Part shown: positions 9,694 through 18,332 of the stretch, in pieces
How positions within the stretch are numbered: position 1 is the stretch's first letter
Layout: each line of letters begins with the position of its first letter
Assembly (NCBI RefSeq): GCF_003116015.1
Contig: NZ_LGQZ01000018.1
Span: 1-64,000, forward strand
DNA: 64,000 nucleotides
From: Azospirillum sp. TSO22-1
GTDB lineage: Bacteria; Pseudomonadota; Alphaproteobacteria; Azospirillales; Azospirillaceae
Direction: 5' to 3'
The notes under the pieces: generated by a model
What the model was told of the DNA's origin: nothing
Database searches by the model: none
What the model saw: the letters and a program-made list of their open reading frames with translations, nothing else
Program-made: the position numbers and the translations under genes

Positions 9694-12606
9694 GTGAACA
9701 CCCTCACCGCGCCTCCGTCCCTGGCCGTCACCACCGCGCCGGCCGTCTTCGTCCGCTTCCGCATCGGCCTGATGGTGCTGGTGCTGCTGGCGGCGCTGGG
9801 GCTGACCGCCGCCGCCGTCACCGAGATCGTGCACGCCCGTGCCCAGGCTGACGACGAGGCGCTGCGCCATGTCCAGAACCTCGCCAAGACGCTGGAGCTG
9901 CACGCCCGGGGCACCTTCCGCACCGCCAGCCTGGCCGCCGCCGCGGTCACCGAGGCGGTGACCCCGCGCCCCGGCGCCGAACCGCCCGCCGACGAGGAGG
10001 TGCAGCGCCTGATGACGCGGCTGATGGCCGGCGACGGCGCCATCCGCAACCTGACGGTGGCCGACGCGGACGGCTGGGTGCGTCTGGACGCGGTGCCGCC
10101 GGTGCGCGGGATCCGCGTCGCCGACCGCGAGTACTTCAAGGCGCACCAGGGCCCGGAGGACCGCGGCCCCTTCGTCTCGGCGCCGATGATCAGCCGGGTC
10201 TACCGGGACTGGGCCATGGTCATCAGCCGGCGCGTCTCCGACCCCGCCGGCGGCTTCGCCGGCATCGTCTACGCCACCATCGACCTCAGCACGGTCCGGC
10301 AGTTCTACGCCTCGCTGGACGTCGGCCCGCAGGGCAGCGTCACGCTGTGGACGCCGGAAGGCTACCTGCTGGCCCGCCACCCGGAGAGCACCGAACCGCG
10401 GTTCAGCCCGTCGCAGCTCGCCGCCGCAACCCGCGAGGCCCTCGCCGGCCGGCGCGAAGGCGTGATCACCGGCCCATCGACGATCGATGGCGTCAACCGT
10501 GTCGCCGCCTTCCGCGCCGTGGAGGGGCTGCCGCTCTACGTCTCGGTGCGGCTGGCCGAGCAGGACTACCTGGCCGGCTGGCGCGCCTCGGCCCGGCAGT
10601 CCATGCTGGTGCTGGCCGCCGAGATCGCGGTGGTGCTGGCGCTGACCGCGCTGCTGCTGCGCTACCTGCGGCGGCTGGAGGCGACGGCGCGCGCGCTGCA
10701 GGACAGCGAGAACCGCGCCCGCGCCATCTTCGACAGCACCTTCCAGTACATGGCGCTGCTGGAGCCGGACGGACGCATCCTGGCGGTCAACCGCGCCGGC
10801 CTCGACTTCGGTGAGGAGCGCTTCGACGACGGCGATCTGTCGACCGTCGCGGGCTGCCCCGCCTGGAAGATGCGCGCGTGGCGCCGCCGCCCCGAATCGG
10901 TGGAGCGCATGCGCGACGCGGTGGAACGCGCGGCAGCCGGCACCCTGGTCCGCTTCGAGGCGGAGTTGCAGGGGCTGGACGGGGTCCACACGGTGGACTG
11001 CTCGGTCAAGCCGGTGCACGACGGCGACGGGCGCGTCGTCCTGCTGATCGCCGAGGCGCGCGACATCAGCGAGCGCAAGCGGATCGAGAACAGCCTGCGC
11101 CAGAGCGAGGCGCGGCTGCGCTCCTACCTGGACGCGGCGATGGAGGGGATCCTCGTCACCGACTGCACCGGGCGCTACGTGGACGCCAACCCCGCGGCCT
11201 GCGAGATCCTCGGCTACACGCGGGACGAGCTGCTGACGCGCAGCGTGCGCGACATCCTGACCGAGGCGCCGCGCACCGCGGACGGGCTGCCCGACATCTT
11301 CGCCACGCTGTTGTACACCGGCGAGTTCCGCGGCGAGACGGTGATGCGGCGCAGGGACGGCGAGCTCCGGCTGGCCGAGGTGACCGCCGTGCGGCTCGAC
11401 GACGACCGCAACCTGAGCGTCATCCGCGACGTCACCGAGCGCCGCGCCGCCGAGGAGGCGCTGCGCACCAGCACCGCCCGCCTCGGTGCGCTGGTGCAGG
11501 CGTTGCCGGACATCGCCTTCATCCTGGACGGCGAGGGCCGTTACCGCGAGGTGCTGGCCGCGCACGACGATCTGGTAAGCGTCCCGCCCCGGCAGGTGAT
11601 CGGCCGCCACATCACCGAGGTGCTGCCGCCCGAAGCCGCCCGCCGGATGGCCGAGGTGATCGCCCGCACGCTGCGCAGCGCCCAGCCGCAGGCGGTGGAA
11701 TACGTCCTCCAGGTCCCGGCCGGCCGCCGCTGGTACGAGGCGCGCACCGCGGCGCTGCCGCCCGACTTCGGCTCGCGCTCCATGGTGCTGGTGCTGGCCC
11801 GCGACATCACCGAGCGCGTGCTGGCGGCGGAGCGGCTGGCCCAGGCCAAGGAGCAGGCGGAAAGCGCCAGCCGCATCAAGAGCAACTTCCTCGCCACCAT
11901 GAGCCACGAGCTGCGCACGCCGCTGAACGCCATCATCGGCTTCTCGGAGATCATGGTGCACCAGGTGTTCGGCCCGATCGGCAGCGACCGCTACGCCGAC
12001 TACGCCCGCCATATCCAGCAGAGCGGCAGCCACCTGCTGGAGCTGATCAACGACGTGCTGGACATGTCGAAGCTGGAGGCCGGCCGCTACACGCTGGAGG
12101 ACCGCGTGATGAAGCTGGACGCGGTGCTGGACGCCTGCCTGACGGTCAGCACGGTGCCGGCGGAGGCTGGCGGCGTGGCGCTCGTCCCGGCGTTCATCCA
12201 GCCGCTGCCGCGCCTGCGCGGCGACGAGCGGGCGGTGCGGCAGGTGGTGCTGAACCTGCTGGCCAACGCGGTGAAGTTCACCCCGCCCGGCGGCCAGGTG
12301 ACGCTGTCGGCGGCGCCGGCGCCGGGCGGCGGGCTGGATCTGGTGGTCGCCGACACCGGCATCGGCATCGCGCCCGAGGCCCTGCGGACCATCACCGAGC
12401 CGTTCCAGCAGGCCGACAACTCGATCAGCCGCCGCTTCGGCGGCACCGGCCTGGGGCTGGCGATCAGCCGCAACCTGGTGGAGTTGCACGGCGGCTCGCT
12501 GAGCATCGCCAGCGAGCCCGGCCGCGGCACCACCGTCACCGTGCGCTTCCCGGCGGATCGGGTGGTGCGGGAGGCGGCCCTTGAAGCGGCGGCTGACCCG
12601 GCCTAA
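9694..12606 (+). CDS. Membrane PAS sensor histidine kinase with Cache-like sensor domain
   Basis: 970 residues from the GTG at 9694; an in-frame ATG at 9628 would add 22 residues before the first membrane span. A first span (FRIGLMVLVLLAALGL) precedes a periplasmic Cache-like domain containing GIRVADREYFKAHQ, and a second span ends near residue 325. Three PAS domains follow (about 335-450, 460-585 and 590-710). The HisKA domain has the phosphorylated His738 in MSHELRTPLNA, and the ATPase domain shows N box LNLLANAVKF, G1 DTGIGI and G2 GGTGLGL. There is no receiver domain and no adjacent response regulator, so the partner is unknown. The Cache domain suggests it senses a small periplasmic ligand. 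Confidence 0.93.
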   Translation: MNTLTAPPSLAVTTAPAVFVRFRIGLMVLVLLAALGLTAAAVTEIVHARAQADDEALRHVQNLAKTLELHARGTFRTASLAAAAVTEAVTPRPGAEPPADEEVQRLMTRLMAGDGAIRNLTVADADGWVRLDAVPPVRGIRVADREYFKAHQGPEDRGPFVSAPMISRVYRDWAMVISRRVSDPAGGFAGIVYATIDLSTVRQFYASLDVGPQGSVTLWTPEGYLLARHPESTEPRFSPSQLAAATREALAGRREGVITGPSTIDGVNRVAAFRAVEGLPLYVSVRLAEQDYLAGWRASARQSMLVLAAEIAVVLALTALLLRYLRRLEATARALQDSENRARAIFDSTFQYMALLEPDGRILAVNRAGLDFGEERFDDGDLSTVAGCPAWKMRAWRRRPESVERMRDAVERAAAGTLVRFEAELQGLDGVHTVDCSVKPVHDGDGRVVLLIAEARDISERKRIENSLRQSEARLRSYLDAAMEGILVTDCTGRYVDANPAACEILGYTRDELLTRSVRDILTEAPRTADGLPDIFATLLYTGEFRGETVMRRRDGELRLAEVTAVRLDDDRNLSVIRDVTERRAAEEALRTSTARLGALVQALPDIAFILDGEGRYREVLAAHDDLVSVPPRQVIGRHITEVLPPEAARRMAEVIARTLRSAQPQAVEYVLQVPAGRRWYEARTAALPPDFGSRSMVLVLARDITERVLAAERLAQAKEQAESASRIKSNFLATMSHELRTPLNAIIGFSEIMVHQVFGPIGSDRYADYARHIQQSGSHLLELINDVLDMSKLEAGRYTLEDRVMKLDAVLDACLTVSTVPAEAGGVALVPAFIQPLPRLRGDERAVRQVVLNLLANAVKFTPPGGQVTLSAAPAPGGGLDLVVADTGIGIAPEALRTITEPFQQADNSISRRFGGTGLGLAISRNLVELHGGSLSIASEPGRGTTVTVRFPADRVVREAALEAAADPA

Positions 12607-12635
12607 CCTTCCCTGCAAGCGGATGGAGGCGCGGC

Positions 12636-12869
12636 ATGGGGCGGCAATTGCTGATCCGGGATCTGGACGAGATGGTGGTCGGCCGCCTGGAAGCGCGCGC
12701 CCAGTCGGCGGGAACCTCCCTGGAGCAGGAGGTACGCCGCATCCTGACCGAGGCGGCCGGCTCCAATCCCGACGATTTTCAGGCCATGTCGGCGGCGTGG
12801 CGGAAGCGCTTCAAGCCGTTGCCGGGGTTCGACGTGGTCGAGGCGATCCGCGAGGACCGTGACCGGTGA
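12636..12869 (+). CDS. FitA/VapB-type ribbon-helix-helix antitoxin
   Basis: 77 residues. The N-terminal part (RQLLIRDLDEMVVGRLEARA, then GTSLEQEVRRIL) matches FitA-like ribbon-helix-helix DNA-binding antitoxins that pair with VapC toxins. The C-terminal tail (WRKRFKPLPGFDVVEAIREDRDR) would be the toxin-binding part. The stop overlaps the GTG of the following vapC-like remnant by GTGA, the usual coupling in vapBC operons. Because that toxin gene is broken, this antitoxin is probably an orphan. Confidence 0.85.
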   Translation: MGRQLLIRDLDEMVVGRLEARAQSAGTSLEQEVRRILTEAAGSNPDDFQAMSAAWRKRFKPLPGFDVVEAIREDRDR

Positions 12870-13030
12870 GGCTTGTCGTGGATGCAAGCGTAGCGGCGCT
12901 CTGGTTCCTGGACGAGCCTCTGAGTGAACGCGCGGCCGAACTCCCCAAGAACCACGACTTGTTGGCGCCCGCTCACCACACTTTGCACTTTTTTGGCCGT
13001 CATCCCCGCGCAGGCGGGGATCCAGGATGA
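12866..13030 (+). pseudogene. VapC-like PIN-domain toxin gene, truncated
   Basis: The frame starts with GTG in the GTGA overlap and reads VRLVVDASVAALWFLDEP, the exact N-terminal PIN signature with the first catalytic Asp. It continues to DLLAPAHH and then runs into a palindromic repeat, ending after 54 codons (PIN toxins are about 130 residues). The remaining catalytic acidic residues are missing and no later fragment of a PIN domain is visible downstream. The toxin is therefore almost certainly inactive. The break coincides with the left arm of the element at 12997-13105. Confidence 0.88.
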
Positions 13031-13105
13031 GCCCCAACAGGGGCGACATGACTCATATAGCTCGTGGACGCGAGCACTGGATCCCCGCCTGCGCGGGGAT
13101 GACGG
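12997..13105. repeat. Palindromic element with perfect 29-bp inverted arms
   Basis: Arms at 12997-13025 and 13077-13105 are exact reverse complements, and each arm is itself a small hairpin (CCCCGC GCAG GCGGGG core). The spacer is 51 bp. The same architecture recurs at 14501-14585 with an arm variant (GAAG instead of GCAG). The core resembles the dispersed CCCGC..GCGGG palindromes found in many proteobacterial genomes, often with many copies. It abuts the break in the vapC remnant and may have inserted there or marked a deletion. Confidence 0.9.
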
Positions 13106-13228
13106 TTTGGAACGATGATTGCCAGCCGCAAAAGGTGTTCGCGCGCTTAATCATGAGCATAGCGAGCAAGTCCAGGCATGACGATAAGGGTATGATGTAC
13201 CAGTTCGTGCGCCTTGCGGTAACAGGCC

Positions 13229-14398
13229 TCACCCCGCCAGCTCTGCGTCCTTCTCGGCGATGACCTGCTGGATCTGCGCCCGCTCGGCCGCGCTCAGCTT
13301 CATCGACTCGCTCTTCAGCTGGCCGCACGCCGCCATGATGTCCTCGCCGCGCGGGGTGCGCACCGGGCTGGCGTAGCCGGCGTGGTTGACGATGTCGCCG
13401 AACACCTGGATCGCCCGGTCGGTCGAGCGCTCGTAGGGCGCTCCCGGCCACGGGTTGAACGGGATCAGGTTGATCTTCGCCGGAATGCCCCGCAGCAGGT
13501 TGACCAGCGCGCGGGCGTCGGCCGGGCTGTCGTTCAGGCCCTTCAGCATCACGTACTCGAAGGTGATGCGGCGCGCGTTGTTGACGCCGGGGTAGTTCCG
13601 GCAGGCGTCGATCAGCTCCCGCAGCGGGTACTTGCGGTTGATCGGCATGATGACGTCGCGCAGTTCGTCGGTGACGGCGTGCAGGCTGACCGCGAGGTTG
13701 ACGTTCAGCTCCTCGCCGCAGCGCTTCATCATCGGCACCACGCCGGAGGTCGACAGCGTGATGCGCCGCTTGGAGATCGAGATGCCGTCGCCGTCCATGA
13801 CGATCTTCAGCGCCTTGGCGACGTTCTCGTAGTTAAACAGCGGCTCGCCCATCCCCATCATGACGATGTTGGAGACCATGCGGCCGTCCGGCGGCGCCGG
13901 CCACTCGCCCAGGGCGTCGCGCGCCAGCATCACCTGCGCGACGATCTCGGCGGCGTCCAGGTTGCGCACCAGGCGCTGCGTGCCGGTGTGGCAGAAGCGG
14001 CAGGTCAGCGTGCAGCCGACCTGGGAGGAGACGCACAGCGTGCCGCGGTCCTCCTCGGGGATGTGGACGCTCTCCACCTCCTGGCCATCGGGCATGCGCA
14101 GCAGCCACTTGCGGGTGCCGTCCACGGACTTCAGGTCGCGCACCACGCTCGGGCGCAGCACCGCGTAGGCCTCGGCCAGCTTGTCGCGCACCGGCTTGGC
14201 CAGCGTGGTCATCACCGCGAAGTCGGTGGCGCCGCGGTGGTAGATCCAGTGCCAGAGCTGGCGGGCCCGGAACTTCTCCAGGCCGAAGCCGAGCATCTCG
14301 GCCTCCAGCTCTTCGCGCGAGAGGCCGACGAGGTTCTTCCGCCCGTCCGCGTCGATTCGCGGCAGGGGGGACAAGGCAGCGGTGCTGATGGCGTTCAT
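13229..14398 (-). CDS. rlmN: Dual-specificity RNA (adenine-C2)-methyltransferase RlmN
   Basis: 389 residues. This radical-SAM enzyme methylates C2 of A2503 in 23S rRNA and, in characterised homologues, A37 of some tRNAs. The SAM-cluster cysteines are in [13 protein letters not shown] (CxxxCxxC), preceded by SSQVG. The family segments [13 protein letters not shown] and LAVSLHA are present, and a conserved catalytic Cys lies near the C-terminus (MAACGQL). The start [16 protein letters not shown] gives normal length. The gene is isolated on the minus strand, with palindromic elements on both sides. Confidence 0.96.
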   Translation of the reverse strand: MNAISTAALSPLPRIDADGRKNLVGLSREELEAEMLGFGLEKFRARQLWHWIYHRGATDFAVMTTLAKPVRDKLAEAYAVLRPSVVRDLKSVDGTRKWLLRMPDGQEVESVHIPEEDRGTLCVSSQVGCTLTCRFCHTGTQRLVRNLDAAEIVAQVMLARDALGEWPAPPDGRMVSNIVMMGMGEPLFNYENVAKALKIVMDGDGISISKRRITLSTSGVVPMMKRCGEELNVNLAVSLHAVTDELRDVIMPINRKYPLRELIDACRNYPGVNNARRITFEYVMLKGLNDSPADARALVNLLRGIPAKINLIPFNPWPGAPYERSTDRAIQVFGDIVNHAGYASPVRTPRGEDIMAACGQLKSESMKLSAAERAQIQQVIAEKDAELAG

Positions 14399-14500
14399 GG
14401 CCGCATTACATAGGCCCGGACGCCCGAAGAGTCAAAGTGACGCAGGGAAATGTTTGCGGGCACCGGCACACGCGTCCCCAACCCGCATCCCCCTTCCAAC

Positions 14501-14585
14501 CGTCATCCCCGCGAAGGCGGGGATCCATACCTTCCATGGCATGCCGCTTCGGACATTATGGATCCCCGCCTTCGCGGGGATGACG
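14501..14585. repeat. Second palindromic element with 29-bp inverted arms
   Basis: Arms 14501-14529 and 14557-14585 are perfect inverted repeats separated by 27 bp. The arm core is CCCCGC GAAG GCGGGG, a one-base variant of the element at 13.0 kb. It sits between rlmN (divergent, minus strand) and the end of the IalB gene (minus strand), upstream of the rlmN start. Sequence on both sides shows no coding. It is a dispersed repeat rather than a CRISPR. Confidence 0.9.
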
Positions 14586-14632
14586 CTGTGGGGAGTGTCT
14601 GTCCCCCCGCGACGCCCGACAAAGGAAGGGGA

Positions 14633-15166
14633 TCAGCGCTTCACGCTGCACGCCGTGTTGATGGCGTTGTAGGCGTCCGCCATGCCGTCCAGGCTGTAGC
14701 TGTCGGCGGTCTTGGTGCCGCGGCCCGACATGCCCTTCATCACCATGAGCTTGCCCTTGGCGTCCTTCATGGCGGCGACCAGCGCCTTGTCGGTGTCGGC
14801 ATCGCGCGCCCAGGCGGTCTCGCCGTCGGTGAACAGCTTGAAGGCCTTGGGGCCGACGTCCACCGTCGCCTCGCTCTCCTTCTTGAAGGAGTAGCCGGCG
14901 ATGAAGCTCACCACGTCGAAGCTCTTCTCGCCCGGGCGGTGCGTGACCAGCACGTAGATGTCGCCGCGCTTGGCGCCGGCCGGCTCCTTCTTCTTGGGCT
15001 GGCTGGACATGTAGCAGACCTTGTGCCCGCCCTCGTCGAGGGCGAAGGCGTTCCAGTCCTTGAACGAGCCCAGGGCCTTCGGGTCGGCCGCCAGGGCGCC
15101 GGTGGCAACGGCGGAAAGCGCCAGCGCCGCGACGGCGGCACGACGAACGGTGCGGGGAAGCGACAT
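14633..15166 (-). CDS. ialB: IalB-family (invasion-associated locus B) exported protein
   Basis: 177 residues with a signal peptide (MSLPRTVRRAAVAALALSAV, cleavage near residue 26). The IalB fold follows: KDWNAFALDEGGHKVCYMSSQPKK, YVLVTHRPGEKSFDVVSFIAGYSFK and the C-terminal MADAYNAINTACSVKR with the paired cysteine. IalB proteins are widespread periplasmic proteins in alphaproteobacteria; the name comes from Bartonella and does not imply pathogenicity here. The exact role is unknown. The gene is transcribed away from the divergent rpoE promoter region. Confidence 0.92.
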   Translation of the reverse strand: MSLPRTVRRAAVAALALSAVATGALAADPKALGSFKDWNAFALDEGGHKVCYMSSQPKKKEPAGAKRGDIYVLVTHRPGEKSFDVVSFIAGYSFKKESEATVDVGPKAFKLFTDGETAWARDADTDKALVAAMKDAKGKLMVMKGMSGRGTKTADSYSLDGMADAYNAINTACSVKR

Positions 15167-15246
15167 CGTTGTGCGACTGCGAATTGGTTTCGGGATGCCG
15201 GGACACTATCCGAATTCGGCGGCGGTTTGAAGGGGGTGGACGCACG

Positions 15247-15272
15247 TGATCCACCGATCGAAAGTGTGCGTA
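15247..15272 (+). promoter_or_regulatory. RpoE/ECF11-type promoter (TGATCC-N16-CGTA)
   Basis: The hexamer TGATCC (15247-15252) and CGTA (15269-15272) are separated by 16 bp. This matches the consensus reported for the group of RpoE sigma factors that are paired with ChrR. It lies about 100 bp upstream of the sigma gene, so the gene is probably autoregulated. It also argues against the in-frame start at 15246, which would precede the transcript start. Confidence 0.8.
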
Positions 15273-15368
15273 CAAGCCGTCATGGAACGCGCCCTCTCAT
15301 CCTTTTTTCCGAGCCCCGGCCGCCACGCGCGGCTTGTGTGCGGGCGCGCGTTCGCCTTCAATGCAGCC

Positions 15369-15941
15369 ATGCAGGATCCGCTTCCCCCGGCCGCGGCGGC
15401 CATGTCGCCCGACGATCTGCTGCTCGCGGTCGGCCGTGCGCGCGACCGGGCGGCCTTCGCCGCGCTGTTCGGCCACTTCGCCCCGCGCCTGAAGGCCTAC
15501 CTGCGCCGGCTCGGCGCCGACGCGCAAGGAGCGGAGGAGCTGGTGCAGGAGGTGATGCTGCTGGTCTGGCGCCGCGCCGAGACCTTCGATCCCGCCCAGG
15601 CCTCCGCCGCCACCTGGGTGTTCACCATCGCCCGCAACCGCCGCATCGACGCGCTGCGCCGCGAGCAGCGGCCGGAGATCGACCCCGACGATCCCGCCCT
15701 CGTCCCCGATCCGGTCGAGCCCGCCGACCGCACGCTGGAGACCGCGCAGGACAGCGGCCGGCTGCGCGCCGCCATCCGGGCGCTGCCGCCGGAGCAGGCC
15801 GAGCTGCTGCGCATGGCCTATTTCGAGGACAAGCCGCACAGCGCCATCGCGGTGGAGCGCGGGCTTCCCCTCGGCACCGTGAAGTCTAGATTGCGTTTGG
15901 CGCTCGACCGCCTGCGCAAGGCCCTGAGAGACCCGTCATGA
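15369..15941 (+). CDS. rpoE: ECF sigma factor RpoE (ChrR-partnered, photo-oxidative stress type)
   Basis: 190 residues from the ATG at 15369. Region 2 (FAALFGHFAPRLKAYLRRLGAD, then EELVQEVMLLVWRRAETFDP and ATWVFTIARNRRIDALRRE) and region 4 (LPPEQAELLRMAYFEDKPHSAIAVERGLPLGTVKSRLRLALDRLR) are complete. The immediately following chrR gene overlaps by ATGA. In Rhodobacter this pair responds to singlet oxygen. The upstream TGATCC-N16-CGTA promoter supports autoregulation. Starts at 15246 (GTG) or 15282 (ATG) are open, but they lie before or at the predicted transcript start. Confidence 0.93.
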   Translation: MQDPLPPAAAAMSPDDLLLAVGRARDRAAFAALFGHFAPRLKAYLRRLGADAQGAEELVQEVMLLVWRRAETFDPAQASAATWVFTIARNRRIDALRREQRPEIDPDDPALVPDPVEPADRTLETAQDSGRLRAAIRALPPEQAELLRMAYFEDKPHSAIAVERGLPLGTVKSRLRLALDRLRKALRDPS

Positions 15942-16600
15942 GCCTTCCCCTCCACCATCCCGGCGACGCGTTGCTGATGGACTACGCCGGTGGGTGCCTG
16001 GGCGAGGCCGGCGGGCTGGTCGTCGCCACGCACTTGGCGCTGTGCCCCGGCTGCCGCTGCGCGGTGGCCGAGCTGGACGCGGTCGGCGGCGCGCTCCTGG
16101 AGGAGTTGGAGCCCGACGCGCTCGCCCCCGGCGCGCTCGACCGGCTGTTCGCCCGCCTGGACGAGCCGCCCCCGTACGAAGAACCGCCGACGCCGCCGCG
16201 CATCGCGCCGCCCGCGGTGCCTTCGCTGATCCCCGAGCCGTTGCGCCGCTACGTCGGCGGCAACCCGGCGGCGATGCGCTGGCGGATGATGGCGCCGGGC
16301 TTCCAATGCGTCGACATCCCGCTGTCGCGCGGCGAGCGGGCGCGGCTGATCCGCATGAAGGGCGGCGCCGCGGCGCCGCGGCACAGCCACGAGGGGCTAG
16401 AGCTGGCGCTGGTGCTCGACGGCGGCTTCAGCGACGCCCTGGGGCAATTCGCGCGGGGCGACGTGGCGGTCGGCGATGGCAGCATCGACCACAAGCCGGT
16501 CGCCGATCCGGAGGGCTGCCTGTGCCTGTCGGTGACGCTGGGCCGGCTGCGGCTGACCGGTGCGGTCGGGCGCTTCCTCAACCCGTTTATGCGGCTGTGA
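15938..16600 (+). CDS. chrR: Zinc-binding anti-sigma factor ChrR with cupin domain
   Basis: 220 residues. The N-terminal anti-sigma domain has the zinc ligands His6 or His7, His32, Cys36 and Cys39 (HLALCPGC). The C-terminal cupin-like domain shows the metal set HSHEGLE and a later His in GSIDHKP. The N-terminal domain sequesters RpoE at the membrane-free cytoplasmic side, and in Rhodobacter the cupin domain is needed to release it on singlet-oxygen stress. The start overlaps the rpoE stop by four bases. The queuosine-salvage gene follows after four bases. Confidence 0.95.
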   Translation: MSLPLHHPGDALLMDYAGGCLGEAGGLVVATHLALCPGCRCAVAELDAVGGALLEELEPDALAPGALDRLFARLDEPPPYEEPPTPPRIAPPAVPSLIPEPLRRYVGGNPAAMRWRMMAPGFQCVDIPLSRGERARLIRMKGGAAAPRHSHEGLELALVLDGGFSDALGQFARGDVAVGDGSIDHKPVADPEGCLCLSVTLGRLRLTGAVGRFLNPFMRL

Positions 16601-16604
16601 CGCA

Positions 16605-17522
16605 GTGAGCTTCTTCAACATCGTCCGCGGCGCCTGCGCCCGCATCGTCCGCGACTCCCGGCACGTCCGCGTCGAGGCCGACCGCATCGAAGCCTACGCC
16701 CAGGCGCTGGCCCCGGCCCTCGCCGCCACGCCGCTGGCCCTCGACCCCGCGCTGCACTACGTCGAGCCGGAGACCGACCCGGAGGGCACCGCGGCCTTCG
16801 TGCTGACGCTGGATTCGGTGAACTTCGGCTCCGGCTGGTTCCCCGACATCGTCGGCCCGACCGCCTCGGGCTACGGCGCGATTGCCGGCCGGCTGGCGCG
16901 GCACTTCCGCGAGCACGGCGCCATCCCCGCCGACCGGCTGGCCGGCGCCACGCCGCAGGACGCGCTGGACCTCTTCGGCTTCGACCCGGCCAACCCGGCG
17001 GCGGTCGAGCTGGCCGAGCTGTATGCGCAGGCGCTGAGCGACCTCGGCGGCTTCGTGCTGGACAACCACGACGGCCGCTTCCTCGACCTGGTGAACGCCG
17101 CCGACGGCTCGGCCGAGCGGTTGACGACCATCCTCTGGCGCATGCCGCTGTTCGAGGATTCGCCCTTCTACAAGCGCGCGCAGATCACCGCCGCCGACTT
17201 GGCGCTGGCCGGCATCACCGCCTTCACCGACCTCGGCCGGTTGACGGCGTTCGCCGACAACCTGCTGCCGCACGTGCTGCGCCACGACGGCGTGCTGACC
17301 TACGATCCCGAACTGGCCGGGCGCATCGACCGCGGCGACGTCATCGAGTCCGGCAGCCGCGAGGAGACCGAGCTGCGCGCCGCCGCGGTGCACGCGGTGG
17401 AGCTGCTGGCGGCGGCGCTCAACACCCCGGCGGTGCTGATCGACCGCGTGCTCTGGCACCGCGGCCAGCAGCCCGAGTACCGCGCAAAGCCGCGGCACCG
17501 GACGAAGACCGCCTACTATTGA
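16605..17522 (+). CDS. Queuosine salvage protein (DUF2419/Qng1-like)
   Basis: 305 residues from the GTG four bases after chrR (the frame is open to 16560, inside chrR). The sequence matches the Qng1/DUF2419 family: DSVNFGSGWFPDIVG, LFGFDP, DNHDGRFLDLVNAADGSAERL, a MPLFEDSPFYKRAQI block and the end LIDRVLWHRGQQPEYRAKPRHRTKTAYY. Characterised members release queuine from queuosine or its 5'-phosphate, allowing reuse of this tRNA modification base. Four-base spacing suggests co-transcription with rpoE-chrR, so it may belong to the stress response. Substrate use in this organism is inferred only. Confidence 0.88.
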   Translation: MSFFNIVRGACARIVRDSRHVRVEADRIEAYAQALAPALAATPLALDPALHYVEPETDPEGTAAFVLTLDSVNFGSGWFPDIVGPTASGYGAIAGRLARHFREHGAIPADRLAGATPQDALDLFGFDPANPAAVELAELYAQALSDLGGFVLDNHDGRFLDLVNAADGSAERLTTILWRMPLFEDSPFYKRAQITAADLALAGITAFTDLGRLTAFADNLLPHVLRHDGVLTYDPELAGRIDRGDVIESGSREETELRAAAVHAVELLAAALNTPAVLIDRVLWHRGQQPEYRAKPRHRTKTAYY

Positions 17523-17549
17523 GGCTCTGCTGAGCGCCGACAGCCTATT

Positions 17550-17625
17550 TCACCACGAAGGCACGAAGACACGAAGGTGAGGAGCGCGCGCCCGCCGCCT
17601 TCGTGTCTTCGTGCCTTCGTGGTGA
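17550..17625. repeat. CACGAAG-based inverted repeat between convergent genes
   Basis: Arms 17550-17577 and 17598-17625 are perfect 28-bp inverted repeats with a 20-bp spacer. Each arm contains three copies of CACGAAG at an 8-bp period. It lies between the convergent queuosine-salvage and RNA methyltransferase genes. Sequences of this type (CACGAAGnCACGAAG) are dispersed in several proteobacterial genomes. It could form a strong hairpin and serve as a bidirectional terminator, although no T-tract follows. Confidence 0.9.
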
Positions 17626-17656
17626 CTCCCTTGCCCGGTTGCCGCCCCTCCCCCGC

Positions 17657-18256
17657 TCACTCCCGCGGGATCTCCCCCCGCCCCAGCGTCGCGGCGCGGC
17701 GGCGGCGCTCGGCGCGGTTGCGCACCTTCTGGGCGCCGTGCTTGTGGACCGGCGGGCCCTCGACCGGACCGCCGGTGCGCACCGGGCGCTCGGCGAAGCG
17801 GCCCAGGCTGATCATCCGGTCGTACATCACCAGCGCGCCCGCTACGCCGACGTTCACGCAGAACTTCATCGGGATCTTGATGATGAAGTCGCAGCGCTCC
17901 TGCAGCTCCGGCGACAGGCTGCCGCGCTCCGGCCCCAGCACGTAGGCGGCGCGCAGCGGGTGGCGGAAGCTCGGCAGCTCGACGGCGTCCTCGGTCAGCT
18001 CGACGCCGACCAGCATGCAGTCCTTCGGCAGCTTCAGGTCGGCCAGCCCGTCGTAGATGTAGAAGGGCAGATGCTCCGGCGCGCCCGAGGTGTCGACATA
18101 GTGCATCTCGCGGATGTCCGGCGCCGGATCGATGGCGAAGAAGAACGACGCGCCGAAAGCGTGCGCCGAGCGGATCAGGTTTCCGACGTTGCCCGGCTTG
18201 CTGATGCGCTCGACGCCGACGGCGAAGTAGCCGCGCGGGGTGCTGGCGGTATCCAT
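17657..18256 (-). CDS. SpoU/TrmH-family RNA 2'-O-ribose methyltransferase
   Basis: 199 residues from MDTASTPRGYFAVGVERIS. Motif 1 (KPGNVGNLIRSAHAFGAS), motif 2 (YVLGPERGSLS) and motif 3 (IKIPMKFCVNVGVAGALVMYDRM) of the SPOUT knot fold are all present, with the catalytic Arg in motif 1 and the Asn in motif 3. The C-terminal tail is basic (RNRAERRRRAATL), which may bind RNA. The RNA target, tRNA or rRNA, cannot be told from sequence. It is divergent from the asparaginase gene, with a 76-bp spacer. Confidence 0.9.
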   Translation of the reverse strand: MDTASTPRGYFAVGVERISKPGNVGNLIRSAHAFGASFFFAIDPAPDIREMHYVDTSGAPEHLPFYIYDGLADLKLPKDCMLVGVELTEDAVELPSFRHPLRAAYVLGPERGSLSPELQERCDFIIKIPMKFCVNVGVAGALVMYDRMISLGRFAERPVRTGGPVEGPPVHKHGAQKVRNRAERRRRAATLGRGEIPRE

Positions 18257-18332
18257 GACACGGCCTAAAGTGAGATCCGAAATTCGGGGCCGCACCTTGC
18301 ACCGGACCGGCGGCGGAGGCAAGTTCTCGCCC

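Noticed and set aside
9577-12618. Minus-strand open frame of about 1000 residues opposite the PAS kinase
   Set aside because: It is a shadow of the kinase: low-complexity His/Arg/Gly translation and no motif.
12997-14585. Repeated palindromes resembling a CRISPR
   Set aside because: There are only two elements, 1.5 kb apart, with inverted not direct repeats and no regular spacers or cas genes.
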